Origin: Limnomonas spitsbergensis
Lineage: Eukaryota; Chlorophyta; Chlorophyceae; Chlamydomonadales
Direction: 5' to 3'
DNA length: 64,000 nt
NCBI GenBank assembly: GCA_037349105.1
Contig: JAYJMM010000071.1
Coordinates: 62,001-126,000, forward strand
The notes under the pieces are model-generated. The model searched no databases and was not told the DNA's origin. It saw only the letters and a program-made list of their open reading frames with translations. Of this stretch, positions 21,001 to 30,999 are shown one piece after another. How positions within the stretch are numbered: the first letter of the stretch is position 1; each line of letters starts with the position of its first letter. A program made the translations under genes and the position numbers.

Positions 21001-21813
21001 TGTCGCGGCACAGGGGTGCACCCTAAGGAATGGGTGCACCAAGCGAAAAGAACACAAGACATTGAAAATTTAAAACTTTTTCTTTCTTAAACAAGTACTA
21101 ATAAACTCTTACAGAGCTTATAGTAAGAGCTTCTCGATCCACTGCTGTAACTCAGTGAAATCAGCTCGATAACAGGTGATAGCTCTTGCTACTTCACCTG
21201 GACTTCTTCGATGCTGTTGACAAGATCTCGTAAAGCCTCGACACTTGAGGTACTTATGGGTTTCTTGGGACGATCTTGGGCGATTGTGGCCGTTGATCTG
21301 TGTGATGAGTCGCTTGCTTGGCGACTTCTGATGAGTGAAGATATCTCTGATAAATCAGACGGTCGACTTGGAGCCACAGGGAAGGCTATAGATTGGAGAT
21401 GTGATGGTGGGTTGGTGGTAATATCCAGCTGTAAGACTGGAGATATGCCTTGTTAAGAGGCAAGAATAACGCTAAATGCTGCAGATGGTCGACTGTTGGC
21501 TTAGGTGCTCTGCCAGCTTCGTATCAGGAGACTTGTTGATGCTTATAGAGTCGCTGTTGGCCTAGGTGCTCTGCCAGTTTCCCCTTAGTAAGACTTGGAT
21601 TGATGATTAACTTGCAGATCGATTATAAGGGACAATAGCTAGAAACGTTAAGAGTCTATTGTAGGCCGTGAAATCAAGTAAGAAAGAAAAAGTAAAGGAC
21701 CCAGTTCGGGATCCTCTAAGACGGCAAACACACTTGTTCAGGTTCACACATAACTTCCAACCGAAAAAGCAGTTGGCGCAGTCAAACGCACGGTGCAGTC
21801 ATACGTCGTGACA
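21001..21813 (-). repeat. 3' LTR (left copy)
   Basis: Read on minus it starts TGTCACGACGTATGACTGC and ends GCCGCGACA, so it has TG...CA ends. Positions about 21072-21813 match 28767-29509 almost perfectly. The outermost ~65 bases are not present in the right copy, but an identical 63-base block recurs immediately inside at 21816-21878. Which block is true LTR end and which is nested debris is unresolved. Confidence 0.7.
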
Positions 21814-22620
21814 GCTGTCGCGGCACAGGGGTGCACCCTAAGGAATGGGTGCACCAAGCGAAAAGAACACAAGACATTCCCCCCCCAGGTCGAAAAACAC
21901 TGGAGGCAGTAATAAACAAGTACGACAGCGTTTTGAGAACTGCGTATTGTTATCAGACTTCCCACCCCTGGGCCCTGCCCAGAGTCCATGGGGCACAAGT
22001 ACCGGTAGGAAAAATAACCTCCGATATAATGCGTACGTTAGCTGTGACTTTTACGCATTACCGTAACTCGCCACAGTCGCTTTAAGGGACCCTCTTCAAG
22101 CTGAAGAGCCCAGTTCTCGTCACCATCGGTACTGTTCACCTTCCCCCAGGGCCCAATCGACCCCAAGTCCAGAAGACTACATCAGCCCTGCTCTAGTGCA
22201 ATTGGTTTCGTTTCCCAATCCACACCATCTCAAACTTCCCGATCACCTAACTAACACCTGATCGAGGATGCCTATAGGCTCGCGCCAGACATATGAGAAT
22301 GCCACCTCACGGTAGACACCTCCTAAACCCTAAAAGTGCGTATTATGCACAACAACCTTTCCCCCCCCAGATATTGAAAACTGCACAAATTTATTTTATT
22401 TGAAAGCAAGTATTTTCAGTCAAATATTCATAGTCATCCAGTTCCAGCTGTAGCTCACAAGTCTCAGCACCAGAAAATTCAATTCCCAAATTCAAATCCT
22501 ATGTTCCAGAACCCCCCCCCCAGATCCAGTGAAAATTCCGCTCAGATACACAGTCAATTGCCAAATCAAACGAAGAGTGTTCAGTCAAATTCAGTCATTA
22601 GAAAGCAGTACACTTAGGAG
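21814..22620. other. element interior with C8-C10 (polypurine on minus) tracts
   Basis: A 63-base repeat of the LTR end is followed by cccccccc at about 21879. Similar runs occur near 22364 and 22510. On the minus strand these are G runs that look like polypurine tracts, which prime plus-strand synthesis just inside a 3' LTR. No ORF is supported. Several tracts suggest nested or rearranged ends. Confidence 0.45.
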
Positions 22621-23976
22621 TTAACGGATGAACGTGTGCATTGGTGGGAGCATCCTTGCCCGGATAGCTGCGGTTGCAAACACGAGAATCCACACTTTAT
22701 TACTGCAACAGCCGTGAATGGACCGGTTAGCTCCCAGGCCTGCTGTGAAGCTGACAGACTGCAGGATCACTAGCCGCCTTTCTCGGCGTAGCTGGGACAA
22801 CCACTCAAACCTTGCTGGATGGCACGTTAAAAACTCTTGGGAAACTAAGCAGCAGGCAACGTGCCGTGCGTACTTGACCGCAAGGGCACAGGAGATATCA
22901 GCGTATTCAGCCGGAGGGTTTGTGATAAGAACGTGCAGCCCATGCTGTCGCAGCAGAAACTCGTAGGTGGAGGGTTGCAGCGGATCAGCACAGTAATCTG
23001 CAGGAACGTTGACGCCGATGCCCGAATTGGTGAGAACGTGGAGGGATTGAGGGTAAGGGTAAAGCTGGCTGTTCTGCAGAAGTTCGGAGGCGTGCCCATC
23101 ATCCTTGAACAGCAAAAGAATGCTGGGGGACAGGGATAGGTCAAGGCAGTCCAGCAGGGTATTGCAGTCGCTGTCTTCAATGGTGAGAGGTGAGGGAGGG
23201 TGGAGTTGGTACGACCATCCTCCCGGCACCCTGTTGCCCAAGTAGACTGCAGCCTCATCGCGCTCTCGCCACACTCCAGGCATTAAAGACTTCAGAGCAT
23301 CCACCGCATCTCCGCGGACACCCCAGTTGATGAAGTCTGGGGGCACCCAAGGATGAGTGACATGGCTTTCGAACCTCTTGTTGGGGATGCGGATCCTCGC
23401 GGATGCACGGGTGGGGCGCTGGTCATCAGTTTGCACCTCCTCAGCAATTTCCTCCTTGCTGACGACTGCGACGGTTCCGGCGAGCTCAACCGCATTGCTT
23501 CCGGCACCGCCTGCGGCGGTCCCGGCAAGACAATCTGCTTCCTCTTCCTTGTCTTCAGTGCGTCCTTCTTCTTCATCCTCAACAAGGCCACCGCCACTGG
23601 CGGCTCCCATCACCCTTCCTGCCTTCTTTTGCTTAGCAGGCCGCAGCTGGTAACCCGTCACGGCGGCCGCTGGTTCCTCCAGTTCCGCCGCAACATCACG
23701 TCTTGCAGCACCAGTAGCGTCAGCTCCTGCAATCCTGCATTGCTCACAAATCCAGTAACCAGCAGGGACAGTAGTAAGCCGTGGTACCAAACAATACGTG
23801 TGAGTGCCTCGACCACAACTGCCACACAGAATCATTTTCTTAGCATTATCAGGCAGCAGACATCTCTGACAAGGGAAATCTGGTGCCGGCTTTTGCCATC
23901 TTTTGGATGGAAGTAACAGTCCCTCTATGGGCAGATGACATGGTGCGCAATTAATAGCGTTCTCAGCCACAGTCAC
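22621..23976 (-). CDS. PHD finger plus degenerate methyltransferase-like domain (retroelement C-terminal ORF)
   Basis: A 451-codon frame. Residues 9-16 carry NCAPCHLP, which looks like the usual end of a gypsy integrase tail. Residues 36-79 form a complete C4HC3 PHD finger: C36, C39, C51, C54, H59, C62, C76, C79, with W74 two before the last pair. PHD fingers read histone tails, so this could guide integration or silence escape. After an acidic, Ala/Thr-rich linker, residues about 265-440 resemble a SAM-dependent methyltransferase fold, with ITNPP at 351-355 in the position of the adenine-methyltransferase NPPY/F motif. The next residue is Ala and the upstream SAM-loop region is not canonical, so activity is doubtful. 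The frame starts with GTG, overlaps the integrase stop by three bases (23974-23975 shared) in the -1 frame, and was probably once continuous with it. Confidence 0.75.
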   Translation of the reverse strand: MTVAENAINCAPCHLPIEGLLLPSKRWQKPAPDFPCQRCLLPDNAKKMILCGSCGRGTHTYCLVPRLTTVPAGYWICEQCRIAGADATGAARRDVAAELEEPAAAVTGYQLRPAKQKKAGRVMGAASGGGLVEDEEEGRTEDKEEEADCLAGTAAGGAGSNAVELAGTVAVVSKEEIAEEVQTDDQRPTRASARIRIPNKRFESHVTHPWVPPDFINWGVRGDAVDALKSLMPGVWRERDEAAVYLGNRVPGGWSYQLHPPSPLTIEDSDCNTLLDCLDLSLSPSILLLFKDDGHASELLQNSQLYPYPQSLHVLTNSGIGVNVPADYCADPLQPSTYEFLLRQHGLHVLITNPPAEYADISCALAVKYARHVACCLVSQEFLTCHPARFEWLSQLRRERRLVILQSVSFTAGLGANRSIHGCCSNKVWILVFATAAIRARMLPPMHTFIR

Positions 23977-25337
23977 CCATTGCGACCAACCAAGACAATG
24001 ACTCCACTTGGCCGTACATCAAACACTCGAAGTACGTAAGGTCTTGCAGTGGAGTGCAGTCGGTTCTCATCCCGCACATACACAAACTGCCCCTCAGTAT
24101 ACTTAGCTATTGACGGGACGTAACCTCCACTGCGAAGCCTTGCGTAACGCAGGGTATCTCGCTGTTGAGCAACCAGAAGATTCTGGCCGACCATTACGCA
24201 GTTCTTGGCTAGCAATTCAGAACGGGACAGTACAAGTTCAGCAGCAGCATCCACATCCAGGTAATCCACTGTCTGATCCCCATTCAACCTTTCCATGATA
24301 GCTGGAGGGATGACGGGTTCACAGGAAAACAGCAGCCGGTAGGGACTCATCAAGGTGCTGGCATGCTTTGTGACTCGGTACCCGAGTGCTATCCAGGGCA
24401 CATACATGTCCCATTCTCGAGGTTCACTTGAAACATGCAAATGCCTTGATAATGCAGTGTTTACTGTCTTCACCAGCCTCTCCGCTTGCCCATTGGCTTG
24501 GGGATGGAAAGAACTGGTAACTCTATGATCAATCATGGCACGAACAAGCAGTGAGTCCATTTCACCTTGAAACTCCCCACCACCGTCTGTGACTACTTCA
24601 GCGCATGCCCCGAATCGTGCCAATATGCCGTGCAGGAAATGGTAAGCTACTTCTTTAGATAATTTAGCAGTCATGGGAAATACCTCAACCCATTTAGAGT
24701 AGCTTTCTACAGCTACCATAACATAGGTATGGCCTCGGTTAGAAGCCGTATAAGGACCAGAAAGATCCAGGTGCCATCGGTACATTAGTCCTCTGATGGG
24801 TAAGGGATGCATAACAGGCTGCATAGCATTAAATGATACTTTAGTGTAATCACATGCCTCGCAGCACTGGACCACTCTCTTGCAGTCATTATATAAGCCA
24901 ACCCACCAGTGAGTCATCATGACAAGCCCCGTTGTGCGGCGCCTGCCATAATGACCATTTTCTACATGCATTTTGTGCACGTGTGCCAACCGGTCACCAG
25001 GGGGTGGTACCACCTTGGTTGTACCGCCTGGCATTCGTCGATATAGAATACTCTTTTCTGCAGACCAGAGATAAAGCGCAGCTCGTCGTTGAAGACGCTT
25101 GCGTTCAGGCAGGTGACGACTTGTAGATGTCCCTCCAACGTTGCCCTTACGAGCGGCGCCAGCACAGACACCCTCTTTGAAGTCATGGTCTTCATGTACA
25201 TCAGTGACGACGCTAGCGGCAGCTCCAGCGGCAGCGCTGATGGTGGCGCTGGCCGCTTTTAGAAGCTGTTGCCACCGTAGGCAACTGAAGCATTCGCGGC
25301 TCCGGCAGCGGCAGCTTTGGCCCTTGGGCCTTTCCAC
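23973..25337 (-). CDS. Ty3/gypsy-type integrase (C-terminal pol)
   Basis: A 454-codon open frame. The N-terminal HHCC zinc finger is H124, H129, C159, C162 (MHVENGHYGRRRTTG, then CCEACDYTK). The catalytic triad D-D-E is present as D191 (WHLDLSGPY), D251 (VVTDGGGEF) and E286 (NGQAERLVKT), so the core looks intact. The tail has PYVLRVFDVRPSGVIVLVGR, typical of gypsy integrases, then stops. The reading frame continues in -1 as the PHD/methyltransferase ORF. The first ~45 residues overlap another frame of the basic ORF at 25259-25537, so the ATG at 25337 is unlikely to be the natural start. Integrase inserts retroelement cDNA into the nuclear genome. Confidence 0.9.
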   Translation of the reverse strand: MERPKGQSCRCRSRECFSCLRWQQLLKAASATISAAAGAAASVVTDVHEDHDFKEGVCAGAARKGNVGGTSTSRHLPERKRLQRRAALYLWSAEKSILYRRMPGGTTKVVPPPGDRLAHVHKMHVENGHYGRRRTTGLVMMTHWWVGLYNDCKRVVQCCEACDYTKVSFNAMQPVMHPLPIRGLMYRWHLDLSGPYTASNRGHTYVMVAVESYSKWVEVFPMTAKLSKEVAYHFLHGILARFGACAEVVTDGGGEFQGEMDSLLVRAMIDHRVTSSFHPQANGQAERLVKTVNTALSRHLHVSSEPREWDMYVPWIALGYRVTKHASTLMSPYRLLFSCEPVIPPAIMERLNGDQTVDYLDVDAAAELVLSRSELLAKNCVMVGQNLLVAQQRDTLRYARLRSGGYVPSIAKYTEGQFVYVRDENRLHSTARPYVLRVFDVRPSGVIVLVGRNG

Positions 25338-25537
25338 ACGTGGCTGTCCAGATCCTGGTTTAAGTCCTCGTGGCCGGCTGCCCGGCGATTGGCTTTCCGC
25401 TGATTCCTCAGCTGTTTGCGTGCCTTGCGCTGCTCCCGCTCCTCTTCGCTGAGCGGTGGCTTGGGCGCCCTCACTAGAGGAGGTGCCTCGTAACCACCGG
25501 ACGTCCGGGCCCCATGCCTGCCCTGAGGCATATGCAC
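25259..25537 (-). pseudogene. basic ORF fragment upstream of integrase
   Basis: 92 codons, very rich in Arg, Lys and Ala, with EEEREQRKARKQLRNQRKAN giving a charged helix. It overlaps the integrase frame out of phase, and switching frame near 25300 would fuse the two. It may be the end of a capsid or pol linker region exposed by an indel. It has no recognisable catalytic motif. Confidence 0.4.
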
Positions 25538-25539
25538 TG

Positions 25540-26377
25540 GCCCTTCAGTCAGGCTCCTTCGGCCGGCCGGGTTTTCACCTCAGCCGTCGTTGGAGCCTTA
25601 GGCGCCGCCAGTAGCCTTACGCCTAATTAAAGACGAGGCTTGACGGCGCCCATCTTGCATCCTGCCCGCAGCCTTGTCTTCTCCTGATTGGATGATTGGC
25701 GGCGGCTCTCTTGCTGCCGCATGATGGCTGCGATGGTGGCTCAGAGTGACGAAGTCCTTGAGGCCATCCATGGCATTTCCGCCAGCTTCAGCGGGAACCG
25801 CCTGTCATATGCAGCAGTTCAACACAAATTAAGCCACTATGCGGCTGAAGTCATGACAGCCCATCTTCCCCCCCCAACCTGAGGCAAAACCAGGGGTCGA
25901 AGGTTGAGAAGGGGCTGTCTAAATTCTGGGATAGAAAGCCAGGGAAATAAAAAAAAATCCAATGAAGGCGCCTTATAGGCGAAGGCCAGCTGGCAGCTAC
26001 GTGTTGCATGTGTGTACTGGCAGATGTGTACTGCAGAAATGTACATCAGACATATACAACAGATATGCACTACAGAAATGAAATGGCTAGCTTAAACAGC
26101 AGATGTGTGTTGCATGAACACCATGCACGAGGTACAGCTGTTGTACTGCATGATTTGTACTGGCAGATGTGTACAACACAGCAATCAGTTGATGCACGAT
26201 CGGATAGATGCATTCATCAAGCTCAGGGCGGAATCACGAAATTAAATTGCAAAGAACCATTTTGTCCATTCAGGATTGGATCGAGCCCAAGGCGAAGCGT
26301 CCCTCAAGACAGCCATGACCGAACCCACATACCTTGAGGTGATCATCAAGGCTTCCATCAAAACAAGAAAATAACTT
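25540..26377. other. element interior without a recognised gene
   Basis: This is where reverse transcriptase and RNase H would be expected between gag and integrase, but none of their motifs is seen in any frame. A C8 run at about 25867 (G8 on minus) resembles the other polypurine-like tracts. The part 26000-26200 has repeated gatgtgtac/acagatatg words. Confidence 0.5.
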
Positions 26378-28744
26378 TTACCGGAGGTTCATGTTACTCT
26401 GGTCTGTCTCGGTCAGGCTGGCCTGCCCGTAAAGCTGGCCGCGGGCACCTTGGGTCGGGGCACACAATGGGGAAAGCTGCTTGCAGCTGTCAGTCAGCAT
26501 GGGCAGGGCAGAGCATGGGATGGTCTGGCCTCGGTCACTAGCGGCCTGACCAGTGTCAGCCCACATCTGCCGAATCTCCCACTCCCCAATCACATGAGTC
26601 TGCACAAAATGGTGTGCATCAGACACAGCCTGATCCTCCAACTCAATTGGCTCGGGTGGATCCTTGTTGAGGGGGCCCATCTCTAAAACAATCTCATTCT
26701 GCTCTGGACCATGACTCTCAAAGAGCGGGTCTCGTCTCCGGAACCTTGGCTCAGCTGCCAAAGATCTTGTGGGGGTCCCCCCCACAGTTGTGATTGATAC
26801 CTCACCTTGCGCGCGTGAGCCACGCTGCCTTGTGGCTAAATCTGGGGTGACCTCCTGGTGCCCTCGTGATTCTCGGAACAGCTCAGTGCTTACCTGGATT
26901 CTGTCAGTGGAGGTTCCAAAATCGGCTTCTGAGGATTGCACACTACCAACCGAGTCGTGCTGATAGGAACCTCGGTTATGAGTCTGACTTACATCGGTGG
27001 TGCTGCCCATGACCACTTCAAACATTCCCTTCACCTTCTTTGTCAGAAATGACCAGATGTTAGGGGACTCGCCGTCGGGGATGGAGGCCGGGTAACGTGC
27101 CTTACCAGCTCCGGATCCACTCTCCGGACCCTCGAACCTTTGGTCGAAGGAGTATTCCTGCATGGGCACCGCCTCCGGGAAGCACACATGCTCTAGGGGC
27201 AGTGGCAACATTGACTGCCGGGATCCCATGTGAGTTTTAGGAATCGTCCCCAGAAACTGACCCAAGGTCGACAACAAGGACTCTTTACCTGGCGAGGTGC
27301 TCATGAACTGACTGGCCGCATGGCTCATTTCAGACACCGGACTGGATGGCCTGATCGACTCACATGCGTAAGAGACTGGAAGTATAGTGTGGTTCTCTAC
27401 ATGCCCGTCCTCGGTCTCCTCATGCAGCATGGATGCGGAGGGCATGCTTGCAATACTCTGCATGAGTTGTTCACCTTCATGTAGCCTTGCATGGGCTTGC
27501 ATGGGACGCTCACTCGTTGTCTCCTCATGCGACATGGAAGCAGAGGACAAGTGCACATGGCACTGCATAGGCTGCGCACCTTCTGGCAGACTTGCATGGC
27601 TCTGCATGGGCTGCTCACCTTCATTGCTCACTGTGGTATGGAATGACTGCGACACAGCAGGCCATGTGGAGCGATTACCTTGTGTATGGGGCTCTTCGTC
27701 ACTGACTTCTTCACTCGTGCTTCCCCCAGACCCATCACCTTCCGGTTCTTCCTACACAAACGCCAGACCTTGCATCCGAGGCACTGCGTCCTCGTACCGT
27801 CCAGACTGTGGGTCGACAGGTGAGGTGTGCATCTGTCCAGCCGACCTTGCAGGGACTTGCGACGGCGGCGGCGGTGGTGGCGGTGGCGGATGTGATGATC
27901 CAGATTCCACACCATGACCTTCTCTCCTCACAGATGCACCCTGAACAGGCGCAGCATTGGAGGGAGGGACAGAGGCGGCAGCAGCGACGGGCACGAATAC
28001 TGGGATGTCCGTAACAGGCACATGCACTGGTGCACTCTGCGCCATGGGCTCGTGCACCGCAAAAGGCATTGACACGTGCACAGCAGGGGACAGTTCAGAT
28101 GCTCTCTGGGGCGCGGCTACTGATGTAGCAGACCCAGACTGAGACCCACCACCGACATCAGTCACAACACTCTGTTCTGCAAGCCGGGTAACCTGCGTCA
28201 TCTTAGACGGCGTCCCAGTGAAAGCATACTTGCGACTCTCCTTCTTGAGGTACATATACACAGGATTGTCATATGGCATTGACACCTCTTTCCCTGTTTC
28301 CACGTCTATGAACTTCCTTGGAACCTGGGCAGGTGACGCAATCAGGGCTTCGTTCCTCTCATCTTCCATAGGAGGAATTGTGGTCAGCGTCTTGTCAAAT
28401 TCCTCAAGGCTGCATGCATCTTGTTTGCTTACCAAACCTGACATCGCCTGATCAACCATCTCTTGCTTGAGCTTTAGCTTCTCCATGCATACTCTACTTT
28501 GTGGTCCAGCCCTATCATACATCTGTTGCCACATAGACTTCGGTTGCACAAGCGAAACTGGAGGATCAGACGAAGTTCCAGCAACTGAGGCTCCAACTGG
28601 CGCACCCTTTGCTGCTAGAGCACCCCTTGTGTTCTTAGCAACACTATCCTTCTCAATCTCTGGAGCGACTTTGGGCACTTCTACAGCCCCTATCCCGCTC
28701 ATCTTCACCGTTTTATCGATCTTGGAACGAACGATTTCAGCCAC
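26378..28744 (-). CDS. gag-like ORF with one in-frame TAG
   Basis: Two open stretches (28744-27752 and 27655-26378) are in the same frame, and the sequence between them is also open apart from a single TAG at 27754-27752, so the whole is about 788 codons with one stop after codon 330. The first possible ATG is near 28702 (MSGIGAVEVPKVAPEI). The first part has an acidic-helical stretch (KLKLKQEMVDQAMSGLVSKQ) and a Pro run. The second part carries imperfect repeats of the type EGxQxMQSHASLPEG and SASMxHEET, then a Ser/Gly-rich region. No zinc knuckle or protease was seen. Position directly inside the 5' LTR supports a structural (gag) role, but this is inferred from place rather than homology. 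Confidence 0.55.
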
Positions 28745-28766
28745 AGACGATTAGAGGTGATCCTAA

Positions 28767-29509
28767 TCGGACTTTTTCTTTCTTAAACAAGTACTAATAA
28801 ACTCTTACAGAGCTTACAGTAAGAGCTTCTCGATCCACTGTTGTAACTCAGTGAAATCAGCTCGATAACAAGTGATAGCTCTTGCTACTTCACCTGGACT
28901 TCTTCGATGCTGTTGACAAGATCTCGTAAAGCCTCGACACTTGAGGTACTTATGGGTTTCTTGGGACGATCTTGGGCGATTGTGGCCGTTGATCTGTGTG
29001 ATGAGTCGCTTGCTTGGCGACTTCTGATGAGTGAAGATATCTCTGATAAATCAGACGGTCGACTTGGAGCCACAGGGAAGGCTATAGATTGGAGATGTGA
29101 TGGTGGGTTGGTGGTAATATCCAGCTGTAAGACTGGAGATATGCCTTGTTAAGAGGCAAGAATAACGCTAAATGCTGCAGATGGTCGACTGTTGGCTTAG
29201 GTGCTCTGCCAGCTTCGTATCAGGAGACTTGTTGATGCTTATAGAGTCGCTGTTGGCCTAGGTGCTCTGCCAGTTTCCCCTTAGTAAGACTTGGATTGAT
29301 GATTAACTTGCAGATCGATTATAAGGGACAATAGCTAGAAACGTTAAGAGTCTATTGTAGGCCGTGAAATCAAGTAAGAAAGAAAAAGTAAAGGACCCAG
29401 TTCGGGATCCTCTAAGACGGCAAACACACTTGTTCAGGTTCACACATAACTTCCAACCGAAAAAGCAGTTGGCGCAGTCAAACGCACGGTGCAGTCATAC
29501 GTCGTGACA
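28767..29509 (-). repeat. 5' LTR (right copy)
   Basis: It matches about 21072-21813 with only three differences that I can find, all transitions within the 28810-28875 stretch. It is followed on the minus strand by a 7-bp inverted repeat (cgattag/ctaatcg, 28748-28769) instead of a recognisable tRNA primer site. The last ~65 bases of the left copy are missing here. Confidence 0.75.
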
Positions 29510-29802
29510 TGGCTGCTGGCCCAGTACTGGTCAGATGCTCGCCAAGGATAGCCCACATGGGCCATGCATGCCATGCTACGTTATCGTGTCTTCAGATCTG
29601 AGGAGGATTGTCGGTCTTTGATCTATACTTTGGTACAGGATTAGCGAGGATTTTCACTTTTGAGAGGTTTTCATTGGAACCATGGATGAAATCTGATCAG
29701 TTCTCATGGTGCCGTATCAATCAATCTAGCTGCTTCAAGCTTTTTTGCAAAAATTAAGTGACCTCACTGTCTTAAGGCAGCACACTTGCATATAATTTCA
29801 GG
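29510..29802. other. resumption of segmental-duplication copy 2, then unique sequence
   Basis: 29510-29555 continues the duplication (tggctgctgg, gatgctcgccaaggatagc). Beyond that I see no gene. Confidence 0.5.
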
Positions 29803-30900
29803 ATGGATATGTCATTATGTCGTGATGAGCTTAGCTTTCCTTGGCATCCTCTGTCTTGCACTACTTCCCCTCCGGTCGCAGCAGTGTCTCCACAAGAAGA
29901 TGCAGTCCAGCCTGCTTCAGCACTAGCGCCTAGCTGCGGGGCTACCCGCATCAGCCGCCAGCTGGGGGGTCATGAGAGAGCTGCAGATCCAGCCTTTACG
30001 GCGAGACTGGTTGGCCCGTTTCCTCCGCTTCTACAATGCAGCAGTGGCACCGGCAGCACAGCAAGATAGCCCTCTAATGGCTTAGGCCTTGACAGAAAAT
30101 ATGCAGCTGGCAGTCAGCCAGGGCACTAGAGGATGCACTTGGTGCTCTGATCTGCTGGGTGCACAGGAGGAGCTGGATAAGGGGGTAGCCGCCCCCATAT
30201 TTCGCAAGGCAGCAGCGCCTACAGCGCCTACCCGTCACAGAGGTGTTGGCTCTCGTTGACGCAGCCTACGAGCAGGCGCAGCTGGACGCAAGCGACAGGG
30301 GGGACCCTAGGGACCCTATCACTGAGCACAGGTCTGCGGCGACCTACCGCGCCCGGTTTCAGACCACGGCGGGCGCCGTGCTGACACAAGCCGGGAGCCG
30401 CACCAGCACAAGGGAGTGTGCCTGTGTTCGCAAAAATTGCGACTACGGCTTGGCGCGATCAGCACGGCTGTCACCAGAGGACGGCGCAGCGGTCGGCGGC
30501 GAAAGGCACGCTCCTGCCAACGATGTTGGTCAAGGGGTGATGGTGAGCATGTAGAGGATGCACTACTTGCTTGCTTCCAATGGCCTAGTGTCAGGGAGCA
30601 GTTACAGGAGCGGGGGTGGGCAGGTCCCCCGAACGGTGCCACACACTTCTACCAGCTGTACCAGGCCGGGCAGGGGTGGGATGCCCTTGCTTTTGTGGAC
30701 GCTGTTGTAGACTTAATTGAGGGCTAGTTGCTAGAGGAGCTCAGGTGTTGTCGGACTTGTTTGTCTTCCCGGCTTCTCCTTGTCTTCCTTTAGTGTGTGT
30801 TCCCTCCTCCTGTTAGTTTCCCCCCCTCCCATCTGAACAGTTGGGCGCCAGCGCGGCCGAGCCTTCTTGTGCATGGCCCAGAGGTATAACGTCATTTCGA
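29803..30900 (+). mobile_element. LINE-like element, 5'-truncated ORF2 end plus 3' tail
   Basis: Broken frames encode the C-terminal region of a non-LTR-type polyprotein. Pieces are CTWCSDLLGAQEELDKG (about 30140), then EVLALVDAAYEQAQL, then a Cys/His motif CQRCW...EHVEDALLAC and the end GWDALAFVDAVVDLIEG*. Related broken copies occur at 37190-37970 and 54905-55660. The Cys-Cys...His...Cys pattern resembles the zinc-binding motif at the end of many LINE reverse transcriptases. The tail follows at 30725-30895 with cagttgggcgccagcgcggc and ggcccagaggtataacgtca. Confidence 0.6.
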
Positions 30901-30999
30901 CTATTTCCCCTGCTGGTGATCTGGACAGGTACGTTGGCTATGAAGGTACAGTTTTTGCGGTAGCAATCACTGTTTTTTCATCGCGCTTACCGGTAAGCT

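Larger units (their letters stand above)
21001..29509 (-). mobile_element. LTR-type retroelement with integrase, PHD finger and methyltransferase-like domain
   Basis: An 8.5-kb insertion in segmental-duplication copy 2. The outer ends are TGTCG (21001) and GTGACA (29509), and tggc flanks both sides (20997-21000 and 29510-29513). Copy 1 reads straight through at 14330. Nearly identical terminal repeats (three differences seen over about 740 bases) point to recent insertion. On the minus strand the order is gag-like ORF, a basic linker ORF, integrase, PHD/methyltransferase-like ORF. I find no reverse transcriptase or RNase H, so the element is internally deleted, non-autonomous, or a composite of nested elements. 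Confidence 0.8.

Noticed and set aside
21189..21456. ORFs of 62 and 81 codons repeated identically at 28885-29152
   Set aside because: They lie within the two LTR copies, so their identity reflects LTR duplication rather than protein conservation.
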